Both the position numbers and the translations under genes were made by a program. 64,000 nt of DNA, from the NCBI RefSeq assembly GCF_000219535.2, contig NZ_CP007806.1:4257501-4321500 (forward strand). Reading direction: 5' to 3'. The DNA comes from Brevibacillus laterosporus LMG 15441. GTDB lineage: Bacteria; Bacillota; Bacilli; Brevibacillales; Brevibacillaceae. Positions within the stretch are counted from its first letter, which is position 1; each line of letters opens with the position of its first letter. The notes beneath the pieces are model-generated. The model was not told where the DNA came from and did no database searches. It was given only the letters and a program-made list of their open reading frames with translations. Of this stretch, positions 35,225 to 44,861 are shown one piece after another.

Positions 35225-35857
35225 GTGATTCATAGGAAAACATTTTATCAAAAAAAAGTATGGGTTCATGATAACCAAATTATAATTGAAGGGCCAGTAT
35301 GCTCTAAGGACTTAGCTACTTTGGAATTTGATGAAGGTTTAAAAGCATTTCGCGCTCCCAAGCAACAACAAGAAGCACTTGTCGAAATTGCTGATCTGCC
35401 AGAAGGACGAATTATAGTGGCACGCCATGAAAATGTAGTTTTGGCCTACGTCACCTTCCTACATCCTGACCCACTGGAGCGTTGGTCTATGATTAAAATG
35501 GACGATTTGCTGGAGCTGGGAGCTATTGAGGTAAGCTCGAAGATTCGTAAAGGCGGTATAGCAAAGCAGATGCTAGAAGTGGCCTTTATGGACGATGCAC
35601 TGGAGGATTACATTATATTATCAACAGAGTACTATTGGCATTGGGATTTACAAGGAACTGGTTTAAGTGTCTGGGACTATCGCAAGGTGATGGAGAAATT
35701 GATGGGCAGTGTCGGTATGATGTGGACGGCCACCGACGATTCCGAAATTTGCTCACATCCAGCAAACTGTCTAATGACACGCATTGGAAAACGAGTTCCG
35801 CTTGAAAGTATGACTACCTTTGACAGCATGCGTTTTCAATCACGTTATATGTATTAA
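35225..35857 (+). CDS. acuA: Acetoin utilization protein AcuA (GNAT protein acetyltransferase)
   Basis: A 210-residue GNAT enzyme starting at GTG. In B. subtilis AcuA acetylates the active-site lysine of acetyl-CoA synthetase and switches it off. Characteristic segments: GAIEVSSKIRKGGIAKQML (acetyl-CoA loop) near residues 98-116, YYWHWDLQGTGLSVWDYR near 138-155 and the C-terminal DSMRFQSRYMY. First gene of acuABC; acsA, its target gene, is not in this window. Spacing to acuB is 36 bases. Confidence 0.94.
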   Translation: MIHRKTFYQKKVWVHDNQIIIEGPVCSKDLATLEFDEGLKAFRAPKQQQEALVEIADLPEGRIIVARHENVVLAYVTFLHPDPLERWSMIKMDDLLELGAIEVSSKIRKGGIAKQMLEVAFMDDALEDYIILSTEYYWHWDLQGTGLSVWDYRKVMEKLMGSVGMMWTATDDSEICSHPANCLMTRIGKRVPLESMTTFDSMRFQSRYMY

Positions 35858-35893
35858 GAAATTACGCTCTTGATTGTTGAAAGGAGTTTGTCT

Positions 35894-36541
35894 ATGCGTT
35901 TAGAAGACTTTATGCGCAAACAGGTAGTCACAGCTACCGCTACCACAAGTATAGGCGAAGCATTAGCTCTCTTAAAGCAAAATCGCATTCGCCATCTACC
36001 TGTCCTAGATAATCAAATCCTTGTCGGAATCGTCTCCGACCGAGACCTACGTGATGCACTCCCCTCTTCCTTATACGCTAGAGCCGATGATCATATTATT
36101 ATGACCAAACCCGTACAAGAGATTATGAATACAGAAGTGATAACCGCCCACCCTCTTGATTTTCTTGAGGAGGCAGCCAAGACCATGTACGAGTACAAGG
36201 TCGGGTCGTTGCCAGTGCTTGAGGAGAATAAATTAGTAGGCATTGTTACAGAATCCGATATTTTATATAAAATGATTGAACTATTTGGTGTAAACAAAGC
36301 CAGCTCCCAGATAGAAATCGAAGTAGAAGATCGCTACGGCGTGTTAGCGGAAGTAAGTCAGGTTATCCGTGAGTCGAAAGTAAATGTTAGTAGCGTTATT
36401 GTGTTTCCCTCAGCTACAGAAGGGAAGAAAAATCTGGTTTTTCGAGTGACGACCATGGATACTCGTACGGTGACAAGCATGTTACGTGACAAAGGCTTTC
36501 ATGTACTCGACCCGATCAGGGGGGAATTCCTACGTGACTAG
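35894..36541 (+). CDS. acuB: Acetoin utilization protein AcuB (CBS and ACT domains)
   Basis: A 215-residue regulatory protein: two CBS domains (~1-60, MRLEDFMRKQVVTATATTS; ~75-130, PVQEIMNTEVITAHPLDFLEE) that bind adenine nucleotides, then a C-terminal ACT-like domain (~138-210). The ATG at 35894, seven bases after AAAGGAG, is chosen over an ATG 24 bases upstream that lacks a ribosome site. It presumably senses energy state for the acuABC system; its molecular partner is not known. Confidence 0.93.
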   Translation: MRLEDFMRKQVVTATATTSIGEALALLKQNRIRHLPVLDNQILVGIVSDRDLRDALPSSLYARADDHIIMTKPVQEIMNTEVITAHPLDFLEEAAKTMYEYKVGSLPVLEENKLVGIVTESDILYKMIELFGVNKASSQIEIEVEDRYGVLAEVSQVIRESKVNVSSVIVFPSATEGKKNLVFRVTTMDTRTVTSMLRDKGFHVLDPIRGEFLRD

Positions 36542-37688
36542 TACCCCCCGTCTAATCTATTCAGCCGACTATACCAAATATTTCTTTCATGAGGAGCATC
36601 CCTTTAATCAAAAACGTTTATTACTCACATATGATCTCATGCAAGCTTATGGATTACTCACCCCAGAGAATATTATAGCTCCACGCTATGCCACCGATGA
36701 AGAATTACTGCTCGTACACGATCCCAGTTTTTTAGAAATAGTCAAACGACAGGGCACTCAGCCAGAAGAATTGCCGCTTGCAGCTAGCTATGGCTTAGGA
36801 ACCGAAGATGTCCCTATATTTGCAAATATGCATGAAGCTACATCTCTAATTGTGGGGGGAAGTATTTCAGCAGTCGATATCGTGATGAACGGACAGGCGG
36901 AGCATTCCTTTAATCCTGCCGGTGGATTGCATCATGCCTTTCGGGGGAGAGCATCTGGCTTCTGTATTTACAACGATTGCTCTGTAGCAATCGCATACAT
37001 ACGTAAACATTGGGATGCCCGCGTCTTATATATTGATACAGATGCCCATCATGGTGACGGCGTTCAATGGGCCTTTTATGACGACCCCAATGTCATGACG
37101 ATCTCCCTGCATGAGACAGGAAAATATCTTTTCCCAGGTACAGGAAATGTTACGGAGCGTGGAGATGGCCAGGGCTTTGGTTACTGTGTAAATGTACCAC
37201 TTGATGCTTTCACTGAAGATGATTCTTTCCTTGAAATATACGAGTCGCTCCTCCCTAGAATCGCACATGGTTTTCAACCTGATATCATCATTACTCAAAA
37301 CGGTTGCGATGCCCACAACTACGATCCTCTCACACATTTGAGCTGCTCTATGCGTATCTATCAGCAAATCCCCCGACTTGCTCATAAACTAGCTCATGAA
37401 TTATGCCAAGGAAGATGGGTAGCCGTTGGCGGTGGAGGCTATGATATTTGGCGTGTTGTTCCACGTGCTTGGACCCTATTATGGAGCGAGATGACAGATC
37501 AATGGCTATCAGATGGTCCTCTTCCTACTGAATGGTTACAAAAATGGCTTCCGTACAGTCCCTTAGAATTACCTCCCTGTTTATTTGACGATGTGAGTGC
37601 GTTCATGACGATCCCAAGACGTGGAGAAATTAGCGAAAAAAATCGTCTCTCCTTTGGTAAAGCAATCTTGCATGCTCCTCATTTATAA
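36534..37688 (+). CDS. acuC: Acetoin utilization protein AcuC (histone-deacetylase family)
   Basis: A 384-residue zinc deacetylase that in B. subtilis reverses AcuA acetylation of acetyl-CoA synthetase. Active-site motifs: NPAGGLHHAFRG near residues 125-136, DTDAHHGDGVQWAF near 166-179 (zinc Asp and His), QNGCDAH near 250-256 and the final Tyr in AVGGGGYDIWRV near 292-303. The GTG at 36534 overlaps the end of acuB by eight bases and follows a G-rich ribosome site; this start gives TSTPRLIYSADY, the usual AcuC beginning. Confidence 0.95.
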   Translation: MTSTPRLIYSADYTKYFFHEEHPFNQKRLLLTYDLMQAYGLLTPENIIAPRYATDEELLLVHDPSFLEIVKRQGTQPEELPLAASYGLGTEDVPIFANMHEATSLIVGGSISAVDIVMNGQAEHSFNPAGGLHHAFRGRASGFCIYNDCSVAIAYIRKHWDARVLYIDTDAHHGDGVQWAFYDDPNVMTISLHETGKYLFPGTGNVTERGDGQGFGYCVNVPLDAFTEDDSFLEIYESLLPRIAHGFQPDIIITQNGCDAHNYDPLTHLSCSMRIYQQIPRLAHKLAHELCQGRWVAVGGGGYDIWRVVPRAWTLLWSEMTDQWLSDGPLPTEWLQKWLPYSPLELPPCLFDDVSAFMTIPRRGEISEKNRLSFGKAILHAPHL

Positions 37689-37778
37689 AATGATTGTCTC
37701 AGCCTTCTTATTTTTCTTTTAAAAAATAATCTCTAAAAGAGAAGAGTATTGTTACGTCTCCTCTCTAACACGATAAAA

Positions 37779-37812
37779 AGAGGTATGCCAATTCCAGCAT
37801 ACCTCTTCTCTT
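37779..37812. terminator. Bidirectional terminator between acuC and catE
   Basis: AGAGGTATGC and GCATACCTCT (37779-37788, 37797-37806) with A-rich 5' and T-rich 3' flanks; serves the converging acuC and dioxygenase genes. Confidence 0.85.
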
Positions 37813-37831
37813 ATCTATAACACCTACATTG

Positions 37832-38692
37832 TTACACGACTAAATGAATCGTATTGCCAAATGGATCTTTCGTAATCTTGATCCCGTTTTCTTCTGTGAC
37901 AGTAGCCCCGAAGCCTTTTACCTGCTGAACCATTCTTTCTCTCGATTCCTCGTCAGGTAATACCAGCGTATAGGATTGTAAGCCAACGCTATTTGGGCTT
38001 GGCGCAGATGCACCGGCACTTACCCATGTATTCAAACCGATATGGTGGTGATATTTTCCTGTAGAAATAAAGAGTGCCTGGTTCCCATATCTAGATACAA
38101 CTTCAAATCCAAGCCCTTTCGTATAAAATTCCTCCGCCTGCTGTAAATTGGCTACCTGCAAATGGATATGCCCCATAATCGTACCGCTTGGCAATCCCTT
38201 CCAAGCATCCTCTTTATTTTCTTGTAACACCCCTTCGATATCCAAAGCTTCCGTGCTCATTCCTACAGAATCGCCCTCCCAAACCCATGTCTCAGATGGT
38301 CGATCCGCATAAATTTCAATTCCATTTCCATCCGGGTCTGCCAAATAAACCGCCTCACTGACAAGATGATCAGAAGCTCCTTGTAGCGGATATCCTTCTT
38401 GTAGGAGGTGTAACAACGTATTAGCCAAGTCCGCACGATTAGGAACTAAGAGGGCAAAATGATATAATCCTGTCTTCCATGGTTCTTTCGGTGTTACATG
38501 GTCTGGCTTCTCAATTGTTACCAGAGGAGTTTTTCCATTAGCAGTAAAAACCACTTTTGTTTCTGTTTGATCAAGAATCTTAAGCCCTAACATATCTTTG
38601 TAAAATGCTATAGAACGCTCTAGATTTTCAATGATAAGGTGAACCTGACTTACAAATGTATATGGATATCCATGGAAATTCATTCTTTCCAA
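37832..38692 (-). CDS. catE: Catechol-2,3-dioxygenase-type VOC protein (CatE-like)
   Basis: A 286-residue protein of two tandem vicinal-oxygen-chelate modules. Iron ligands are visible: His in SQVHLIIENLERSIAFY near residue 18 (first module), His in IMGHIHLQVANLQQAEEFY near residue 170, His in YHHHIGLNTW near residue 216 and the second-module Glu/Asp region at the end. YLADPDGNGIEIYADRP near residue 120 matches B. subtilis CatE, which cleaves catechol and protects against quinone electrophiles. It is monocistronic, with an inverted-repeat operator overlapping its promoter. Confidence 0.88.
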   Translation of the reverse strand: MERMNFHGYPYTFVSQVHLIIENLERSIAFYKDMLGLKILDQTETKVVFTANGKTPLVTIEKPDHVTPKEPWKTGLYHFALLVPNRADLANTLLHLLQEGYPLQGASDHLVSEAVYLADPDGNGIEIYADRPSETWVWEGDSVGMSTEALDIEGVLQENKEDAWKGLPSGTIMGHIHLQVANLQQAEEFYTKGLGFEVVSRYGNQALFISTGKYHHHIGLNTWVSAGASAPSPNSVGLQSYTLVLPDEESRERMVQQVKGFGATVTEENGIKITKDPFGNTIHLVV

Positions 38693-38752
38693 CCCCTTTT
38701 GCTCGATATATGGAATAACATCTTCTTGATTATTAAATAAAAGTAAGTTGAT

Positions 38753-38792
38753 TACTTAATGTAAGTATATATAATATCAATGTCCTTGTCAA
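38753..38792 (-). promoter_or_regulatory. catE promoter with overlapping operator
   Basis: Minus strand TTGACA (38792-38787), 17 bases, TATACT (38769-38764) is a strong sigma-A promoter. The perfect inverted repeat TACTTAATGTAAGTA (38753-38767; 6-3-6) covers the -10 and start site, as expected for a repressor. The TACT-N7-AGTA pattern recalls sites of DUF24/MarR-type quinone sensors (YodB, CatR), but the spacing differs from theirs. Confidence 0.65.
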
Positions 38793-38852
38793 TTCATTAT
38801 CTATCGTAAATTTTCATGAGGAATTCCCCCTCCCCTGCCTGAAAAAGAAAAA

Positions 38853-38891
38853 CGGATTCGTACGATGCATAATGCATACGATACAAACCCG
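38853..38891 (-). terminator. Terminator of the ccpA-mtnN-glutaredoxin operon
   Basis: An imperfect long hairpin centred on ATGCATAATGCAT, followed on the minus strand by a T-rich tract. Confidence 0.65.
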
Positions 38892-38949
38892 CTTTTGTCA
38901 TATAAGCGACCCTTACCATTAAGTATGAGTATATCTGCTTATTTTTATG

Positions 38950-39192
38950 TTATTTTGATTTTCCTAACATTTGTAAAATACCATCAGGCTGGTATCCTTT
39001 TACTGCTTTCCCATTCACGACAGTAACGGGAACACCCATAAACCCGAATGCTTCTACCTCTTCCTGATACTGGCTACTGCTCATAACGTCTCTCACTTCA
39101 TAAGAAACGGATTTCTCATCTAGCATTTTTTTAACCATATCGCATTCAATACAGCCCTTTGTTGAGTATACAATTGCCCTTGATTGACTCAT
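38950..39192 (-). CDS. Glutaredoxin-like protein (NrdH/YruB type)
   Basis: An 80-residue thioredoxin-fold protein with the redox motif CIEC at residues 14-17, the cis-Pro motif GVPVTVVNG near residues 53-61 and GYQPDG near 67-72. It should act in thiol-disulfide exchange. The CxxC sequence differs from the classical CPYC/CVQC. It lies five bases after mtnN and is the last gene of the ccpA operon. Reductant and target unknown. Confidence 0.88.
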   Translation of the reverse strand: MSQSRAIVYSTKGCIECDMVKKMLDEKSVSYEVRDVMSSSQYQEEVEAFGFMGVPVTVVNGKAVKGYQPDGILQMLGKSK

Positions 39193-39197
39193 TTTTG

Positions 39198-39908
39198 TTA
39201 AGCCCCCTCTTTTTTCATCGTATGAAGCATGTTCCTTACCATTTGATAGGAACGCTTGGAAGCAAGCTTCGTAAATTCAAGGAAATTAACATGAGCTGAA
39301 CCATCTGCACAATCAGACATCGCACGTACAATAACAAAAGGCACCTCATTCATGGAGCATACCTGAGCGACTGCTGCCCCTTCCATCTCTGTGCATGATG
39401 CTTGGAATGTTTCCGATAATTGCTGGACTTTTTGGCGATCTGCAATAAATTGATCACCTGAGAGGATACGTCCTGTAACAATCTGAATATCAGCTTCTAA
39501 CTGATGGCCAGCATTTATTGCTAATTCCTTCAATTTATCATCTGCGATCCAACACCATGTTTTCTCAAAAGGAATCTCCCCTGGTTTGAATCCAAGTGAA
39601 GTGGCATCGATATCATGCTGCATGCAATCTGTGGAAATAACAATGTCACCGATGTTTAAATCTGGATGGACAGCACCAGCCACACCAGTAAAGATCACCT
39701 GACTTACCTGAAATTCCTGAATGAGGATTTGTGTGCAGACAGCAGCATTTACTTTACCTACACCTGATTTGCAAAGCACTACTTTTTTCCCCAGAAATTC
39801 ACCTATATGATAAGTGATACCCGCTTTTGTGACGGTTTCTTTATTTTGCATGTCTTCTAAATACAAAGCGATCTCTTCATCCATCGCTCCCATGATTCCG
39901 ATAGTCAT
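39198..39908 (-). CDS. mtnN: 5'-methylthioadenosine/S-adenosylhomocysteine nucleosidase
   Basis: A 236-residue enzyme that splits adenine from MTA and SAH, feeding methionine salvage and relieving methylase inhibition. Family motifs are intact: MTIGIMGAMDEEI at the start, GVGKVNAA near residue 50, FTGVAGAVHPDLNIGDIVIS near 73-92, EMEGAAVAQVC near 173-183 (substrate Glu) and VRAMSDCAD near 193-201 (catalytic Asp). It follows ccpA by 24 bases. An MtnE-type aminotransferase of the same salvage pathway is at 55425-56600. Confidence 0.96.
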   Translation of the reverse strand: MTIGIMGAMDEEIALYLEDMQNKETVTKAGITYHIGEFLGKKVVLCKSGVGKVNAAVCTQILIQEFQVSQVIFTGVAGAVHPDLNIGDIVISTDCMQHDIDATSLGFKPGEIPFEKTWCWIADDKLKELAINAGHQLEADIQIVTGRILSGDQFIADRQKVQQLSETFQASCTEMEGAAVAQVCSMNEVPFVIVRAMSDCADGSAHVNFLEFTKLASKRSYQMVRNMLHTMKKEGA

Positions 39909-39932
39909 CTTCTCACCCTCTATCCCGCGTAA

Positions 39933-40946
39933 CTATTCTTCTGCCATTTCCTTCGTACTTTGACGATACTCAATCCGATGCGGCAATAACACAATATGAT
40001 CTTCAACTTGTTCATTATTCATATACTTGGTTAACAATCTCATCGCAACGGCCCCAATATCATACATTGGTTGAACAACTGTGGAAAGACGAGGGCGTAC
40101 CATCTCTGCTAACCGCACATTGTCGTGACCAATTACTTCTACATCCTCGGGTACAGAGTGTTCCAAATCCTGAACAGCATGAATCGCACCTATTGCCATT
40201 TCATCGCTGGCTGCAAACACGGCTGTTGGAGGTTCTGCTAGTTTCATGAAGTCTCCCATGCTTTGAAGACCTGATTCATATCGGAAGGAACCATTAGCAA
40301 CCAATTGTTCATCATACGGTAATCCCGCATCCAATAACGCTTGTTTATAGCCCTCAAAGCGCACGAGTCCTTCTAACGGGTATGACATTGGCCCTGTAAT
40401 GATCGCTATACGTTTATGCCCACGTCTAATTAAGGCCTGAGTAGCATCATAAGCCGCTTGAAAATGATCTATTGTCACTGCTGGTAGCTTTCCTTCTGGA
40501 TCGCGAGTAGCCGCTAGAACCGTTGGAATGGACGCTGTTTTTAAGGAATGAAAATGATCTTCTTTGATCTCGGCTCCCATGAATAACAATCCATCCACCT
40601 GTTTTTCTAATAAGGTATTGATTAATTGCAATTCTTTTTCTAAGCGGTGATCTGAGTTACAAAGAATGATATTGTATTTATACATGGTAGCGATATCTTC
40701 AATACCCCGTGCTAGCTCAGAAAAAAACTGACTGGAGATATCCGGAATAATAACCCCTACCGTTGTGGTTCTCTTGCTTGCTAGACCCCTTGCTACTGCA
40801 TTGGGGCGATAACCTAGACGTTCAATAGCGGTCATTACTTTTTTACGTGTTAATGGCTTTACATTCGGATTGCCATTAACGACCCTTGATACAGTTGCCA
40901 TCGATACTCCTGCTTCACGTGCTACATCATATATTGTAATTGGCAT
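39933..40946 (-). CDS. ccpA: Catabolite control protein A
   Basis: A 337-residue LacI/GalR-family regulator. The N-terminal helix-turn-helix and hinge read [20 protein letters not shown] and [17 protein letters not shown]; the core has HNVR-type segment [18 protein letters not shown] near residue 275. CcpA with HPr-Ser-P binds cre sites. Position next to aroA matches B. subtilis ccpA. It heads a three-gene operon with mtnN and a glutaredoxin gene. A cre-like site overlaps its -35 box, so it probably limits itself; other cre sites in the window include 1021-1036. Confidence 0.96.
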   Translation of the reverse strand: MPITIYDVAREAGVSMATVSRVVNGNPNVKPLTRKKVMTAIERLGYRPNAVARGLASKRTTTVGVIIPDISSQFFSELARGIEDIATMYKYNIILCNSDHRLEKELQLINTLLEKQVDGLLFMGAEIKEDHFHSLKTASIPTVLAATRDPEGKLPAVTIDHFQAAYDATQALIRRGHKRIAIITGPMSYPLEGLVRFEGYKQALLDAGLPYDEQLVANGSFRYESGLQSMGDFMKLAEPPTAVFAASDEMAIGAIHAVQDLEHSVPEDVEVIGHDNVRLAEMVRPRLSTVVQPMYDIGAVAMRLLTKYMNNEQVEDHIVLLPHRIEYRQSTKEMAEE

Positions 40947-41010
40947 ATTACGTCCACCTATCTTTTCCAGATTATACCTTTCAGTATTATTTTCATAAAT
41001 TTATAGCCAT

Positions 41011-41049
41011 ATAATACGATATGATACCCATAGTTGCAACCGTTTTCTC
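41011..41049 (-). promoter_or_regulatory. ccpA promoter with overlapping cre-like site
   Basis: Minus strand TTGCAA (41039-41034), 17 bases, TATTAT (41016-41011). The cre-like sequence TTGCAACCGTTTTCTC (41034-41049; one mismatch to the fixed cre positions) overlaps the -35 box, so CcpA would block its own transcription. Confidence 0.55.
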
Positions 41050-41206
41050 AGCCTACATTTTTCCTATTAACGGCATGATTTCGCCGTTTTTGGTCCTTTT
41101 GTCTCTTGATAGGCTGGTTCCATTAGCACAGAGCCCGCCGGAAACCACCACCCTGCACTCTCTTCAAGCTATGTATAACATCTACTCCTGACTCACCCTA
41201 CCATAA

Positions 41207-41240
41207 GAGAAAAGCAGACCGCTCCAATGAGAGGCCTGCT
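41207..41240 (-). terminator. aroA terminator
   Basis: AGCAGACCGCTC / GAGAGGCCTGCT hairpin (41213-41240, two mismatches) with TTTTCTCTT on the minus strand. Confidence 0.75.
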
Positions 41241-41268
41241 AGGGTTACACACGGTTTTGGTTCTGCTT

Positions 41269-42363
41269 TTATTTCAAAATAGCGGTTTCTGGTTTGTAAA
41301 GACCAGAAGCATAAAGTTCATCTAGCATTTCATTGAAAGCTGGGATCGTTAGCTGTTGTTTTGCATCGGATAATGCTACATCTGGATCAGGATGAACTTC
41401 AACCATGATACCATCAGAACCTACTGCCAAGCCCGCTTTCGCTGTTGGAAGCAATAGGTCTCGGCGACCAGTCGAATGAGTCACATCTACAAATACAGGT
41501 AAATGAGTCTCTTGTTTTAAGATTGGCACAGCAGAGATATCAAGGGTGTTGCGGGTTGCTTTTTCATACGTACGAATACCACGTTCGCAAAGCATTACCT
41601 GCGTATTTCCTTCTGATAGAATATATTCAGCAGCGTAAATGAATTCCTCGATGGTCGCTGAAAGCCCACGTTTTAATAAGATAGGGTGATTAGTGCGACC
41701 CGCCGCTTTTAGCAGTTCGAAGTTTTGCATGTTACGTGCACCAATTTGAATAACATCTACATATTTTGTCGCCATTTCAAGATCAGCAGGTGTTACGATC
41801 TCACTAATGGTTACTAAATTAAACTCGTCGCCGATGCGTTTCAGAATCTCTAATCCTTCCACTCCAAGCCCTTGGAAGTCATATGGAGAGGTACGCGGCT
41901 TGTATGCACCACCGCGAAGCACACGCAATCCCTGTTTCACGTGATTTTCAGCTACAGCACGAACTTGATCATAGCTTTCTACTGAGCATGGGCCGGCAAT
42001 CAGAATCTTCTCTTTTCCACCAAATTCCACGCCTTTAATAGTAAGAACCGTATCCTCTAGTTGTTTTTTACGGCTTACTAGTAGAATTTTCTTATCCTCA
42101 TCCTTTTGCAGGTCAAGAGAAGCACTAAAGATTTGTTTGAATAAATGACGAATAGCCTCGTCGCTGAATGGTCCATTGTTATTCTCTACAATTAGATTCA
42201 ACATGTCGCGTTCACGTTCTGGATCAAAACGATTCACGCCCTGCTTGCTCTTCTCTTGGCCTAGCTCTTGAACCAAAGAGGCACGCTTGTTGATCAATTC
42301 TAATAATTGCAAATTAATTGTGTCCAATTGGCGGCGAATGGCCTCAATTTGTTCATTTCTCAT
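41269..42363 (-). CDS. aroA: Bifunctional DAHP synthase / chorismate mutase
   Basis: A 364-residue enzyme starting aromatic amino-acid synthesis. Residues ~1-90 are an AroQ chorismate mutase ([27 protein letters not shown], used for feedback control by prephenate/chorismate). The rest is a KDSA/AroG-type DAHP synthase barrel with AGPCSVES near 126-133, [15 protein letters not shown] near 155-169, [15 protein letters not shown] near 257-271 and DVTHSTGRR near 286-294. The fused arrangement and position upstream of ccpA match Bacillus. Start supported by a GGTGGAG ribosome site. The terminator at 41207-41240 separates it from ccpA. Confidence 0.96.
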   Translation of the reverse strand: MRNEQIEAIRRQLDTINLQLLELINKRASLVQELGQEKSKQGVNRFDPERERDMLNLIVENNNGPFSDEAIRHLFKQIFSASLDLQKDEDKKILLVSRKKQLEDTVLTIKGVEFGGKEKILIAGPCSVESYDQVRAVAENHVKQGLRVLRGGAYKPRTSPYDFQGLGVEGLEILKRIGDEFNLVTISEIVTPADLEMATKYVDVIQIGARNMQNFELLKAAGRTNHPILLKRGLSATIEEFIYAAEYILSEGNTQVMLCERGIRTYEKATRNTLDISAVPILKQETHLPVFVDVTHSTGRRDLLLPTAKAGLAVGSDGIMVEVHPDPDVALSDAKQQLTIPAFNEMLDELYASGLYKPETAILK

Positions 42364-42628
42364 CTCTACTCCACCCTTCTACTTTTTCCCTTATCGTTTG
42401 CAAATCACAGTATGGTTATACATAAGACGTTCTGAGTTATCTGTTATTATAGTAGATGATTAGACGTTTGACCAGCCCTTTAGTACCAAAAAGCGCGAAA
42501 GTAATTGTTACAAACTACATTTTTTTTGAAAAAGGTTAATTTAATGGGGTTTTATTATCTTTAGAAGCTAGTATATGATAGAGAAAATACGTAAATCTTC
42601 CATTCCAAATGGGAAGGAGACATTTCAT

Positions 42629-44815
42629 TTGCTAGAAGAACATGCAGATAAGCAAAATAACACTCTTTTTGCTTTAGATATTGGTACCCGTAGTGTAGTA
42701 GGACTTATCGTTGAACCGCTTGAAGAAAAAGATAAGTTTCAAATTAAAGACTGTTACATTTTAGAGCATAAGGAACGCTCTATGCTGGACGGACAAATCC
42801 ACGATGTACTTGCAGTCGCTGAAATCATCGAGAAGATCAAGCAGCATCTATCTGAAAAACACGGTCCCTTACAAGAAGTGGCAGTAGCAGCAGCAGGACG
42901 CTCGCTGAAAACAAAGCGCGTGCGCTTCGAGCTTCCTATCTCCCATTTACCCGTGTTGACCAAAGACGATGTGCTTACTCTGGAGTTTTCTGCGGTACAA
43001 AAGGCACAGGCAGAATTAGCCCAAGAACTGAATGAATTGGATATTACACGCTATTATTGCGTTGGGTACAGTGTGGTTAACTACTATTTGGATGAGGAGA
43101 TTATCGGTAGCCTAATCGATCAACGTGGAACAAACGCTTCTGTTGATGTTATCGCAACGTTTCTTCCACGCATGGTTGTAGATTCCTTGTTAGCAGCTCT
43201 CAAACGAAGTGGTCTGGAGATGAAGGCCCTTACCTTAGAGCCGATTGCTGCCATTCATGTATTGATTCCTACTACGATGCGTCGATTAAACATAGCACTA
43301 GTTGATATCGGTGCTGGGACCTCTGATATTGCTTTAACAGAAGATGGAAGCATAACAGCTTATGGCATGGTGCCAACAGCCGGAGATGAGATTACAGATG
43401 CTCTTATGAATGCTTATTTACTCGATTTTCCTGTTGCAGAAGAGGTAAAGCGCCAGCTACACGATCAAGAAACCGTTCAGTTCCACGATATTTTAGGAAT
43501 CGAGCAGGAATTTGCTACAGATCAGGTCATTGCGGCTATTGAATCTGAAATCGAATCCCTTGCTAAACAGATCGCTCATAAAATTTTGGAGCTTAATGGC
43601 AAGGCTCCTCAAGCAGTTATGTTAATTGGGGGCGGAAGCTTAACTCCGACTCTGCCAACAAAGGTAGCCCAGCATTTAGGATTGCCAGCTAATCGTGTTG
43701 CAGTTCGAGGTGCTGATGCCATCAAGCAATTTGTTGGTGAACATCCCTTGCTAAACGGGCCTGCATTTGTAACACCTGTTGGAATTGCTCTCGCTGCACA
43801 TTCCCAACCGATTCGTTATGTAACGGTTACTATTAATGATACACCTGTAAGGCTCTTTGATCTTCGGAAAATGACATTAGGTGACGCGCTCCTAGCGGCT
43901 GGTATGGACATTAAGCGGCTTCATGGCCGTCCGGGCCTGGCTATGTCAGTCAATGTGAATGGACGTCTTAAAATCATCCCCGGAGGACATGGAACCTCTC
44001 CTACCATTGTAATCAATGGTCGAACAGGCTCACTCGATTCTCTTATTTCTGATGGAGACATCATTCGTGTAAGTCCAGGTGAGGATGGTATAGAAGCAAC
44101 TGCTTTGGCTCAGGATCTCATTGATTCAAGTCAGGTACTCCCCCTCACAATTAATGGCGAGGAGTTGTTACAGCCTCCTATTGTTTTACATGAGCGCATC
44201 ATTCTAAAAAGCGATGCCTTGCTTTCTGATCGAATGGATTTGGAGATGCGTCTGCCTAAAACCGTCGGGGAAGCCATACAGTCCAGCAGGTTTGCCACAT
44301 TGATACAGGAGGTAGCTGAAGCTCCTTTATTTACGATTACATGTAATCATCAAACCTATTCTCTTTCTTGCAAAGAATTACATATTCTTTTAAACGGCAA
44401 AAAGGCTACTCTATTGGATTTGGTTCATTCACAAGATACCATCCATTGCGAGGTTCACGATTTAGAGACCCCAACAATCGGTGATTTGATAAGTCCAGAG
44501 GATATGGTTCAGGAGACTGTAAATGTCTATGTAAACGATCAGCTTATCTGCCTAGAAACAGGTCACATGGATATACAGCTCAATGGTAATCCTGCTACCA
44601 TTGAAACCCAGCTTCAGCATAACGATGTGGTAACGATACACTCCACAGTAGGGGAAGCACCTATGGTAAGCGATATATTTCGTTATATAGAAATTCCCGC
44701 TCAGCCGATTGGAACAAACCAGCTACCTACTTTCATCATGAAGGTAAATCATGTAGCAGCTTCCTTCCAAACCCCTTTAGTAAGTGGGGATAAAGTAGAA
44801 CTATACTGGGAGTAA
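42629..44815 (+). CDS. Long FtsA-like actin-fold protein with C-terminal beta-grasp repeats
   Basis: About 728 residues. The start is TTG at 42629, nine bases after GGAAGGAG; a longer frame from ATG 42575 has no ribosome site. Residues ~10-380 are an FtsA/PilM-type actin fold: LFALDIGTRSVVGLIV (phosphate 1), VDIGAGTSDIAL near residue 227 (phosphate 2), VMLIGGGSLTP near 331 (adenosine). The remaining ~340 residues hold repeated small beta-rich segments with VNVNGRLKIIPGG, INGRTGSLDSLISDGDII and later VYVND, resembling SLBB/ThiS beta-grasp modules. It is not the canonical ~420-residue FtsA of the ftsAZ operon and lacks an obvious C-terminal membrane helix. Role in division or surface assembly is inferred only. 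Confidence 0.85.
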   Translation: MLEEHADKQNNTLFALDIGTRSVVGLIVEPLEEKDKFQIKDCYILEHKERSMLDGQIHDVLAVAEIIEKIKQHLSEKHGPLQEVAVAAAGRSLKTKRVRFELPISHLPVLTKDDVLTLEFSAVQKAQAELAQELNELDITRYYCVGYSVVNYYLDEEIIGSLIDQRGTNASVDVIATFLPRMVVDSLLAALKRSGLEMKALTLEPIAAIHVLIPTTMRRLNIALVDIGAGTSDIALTEDGSITAYGMVPTAGDEITDALMNAYLLDFPVAEEVKRQLHDQETVQFHDILGIEQEFATDQVIAAIESEIESLAKQIAHKILELNGKAPQAVMLIGGGSLTPTLPTKVAQHLGLPANRVAVRGADAIKQFVGEHPLLNGPAFVTPVGIALAAHSQPIRYVTVTINDTPVRLFDLRKMTLGDALLAAGMDIKRLHGRPGLAMSVNVNGRLKIIPGGHGTSPTIVINGRTGSLDSLISDGDIIRVSPGEDGIEATALAQDLIDSSQVLPLTINGEELLQPPIVLHERIILKSDALLSDRMDLEMRLPKTVGEAIQSSRFATLIQEVAEAPLFTITCNHQTYSLSCKELHILLNGKKATLLDLVHSQDTIHCEVHDLETPTIGDLISPEDMVQETVNVYVNDQLICLETGHMDIQLNGNPATIETQLQHNDVVTIHSTVGEAPMVSDIFRYIEIPAQPIGTNQLPTFIMKVNHVAASFQTPLVSGDKVELYWE

Positions 44816-44820
44816 AATAA

Positions 44821-44853
44821 GAAAGACCCCATGCTGAAGATGGGGTCTTTCTC
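44821..44853. terminator. Terminator between FtsA-like gene and ytxJ
   Basis: GAAAGACCCCAT (44821-44832) pairs perfectly with ATGGGGTCTTTC (44840-44851); suitable for both converging genes. Confidence 0.9.
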
Positions 44854-44861
44854 CTATCTGC

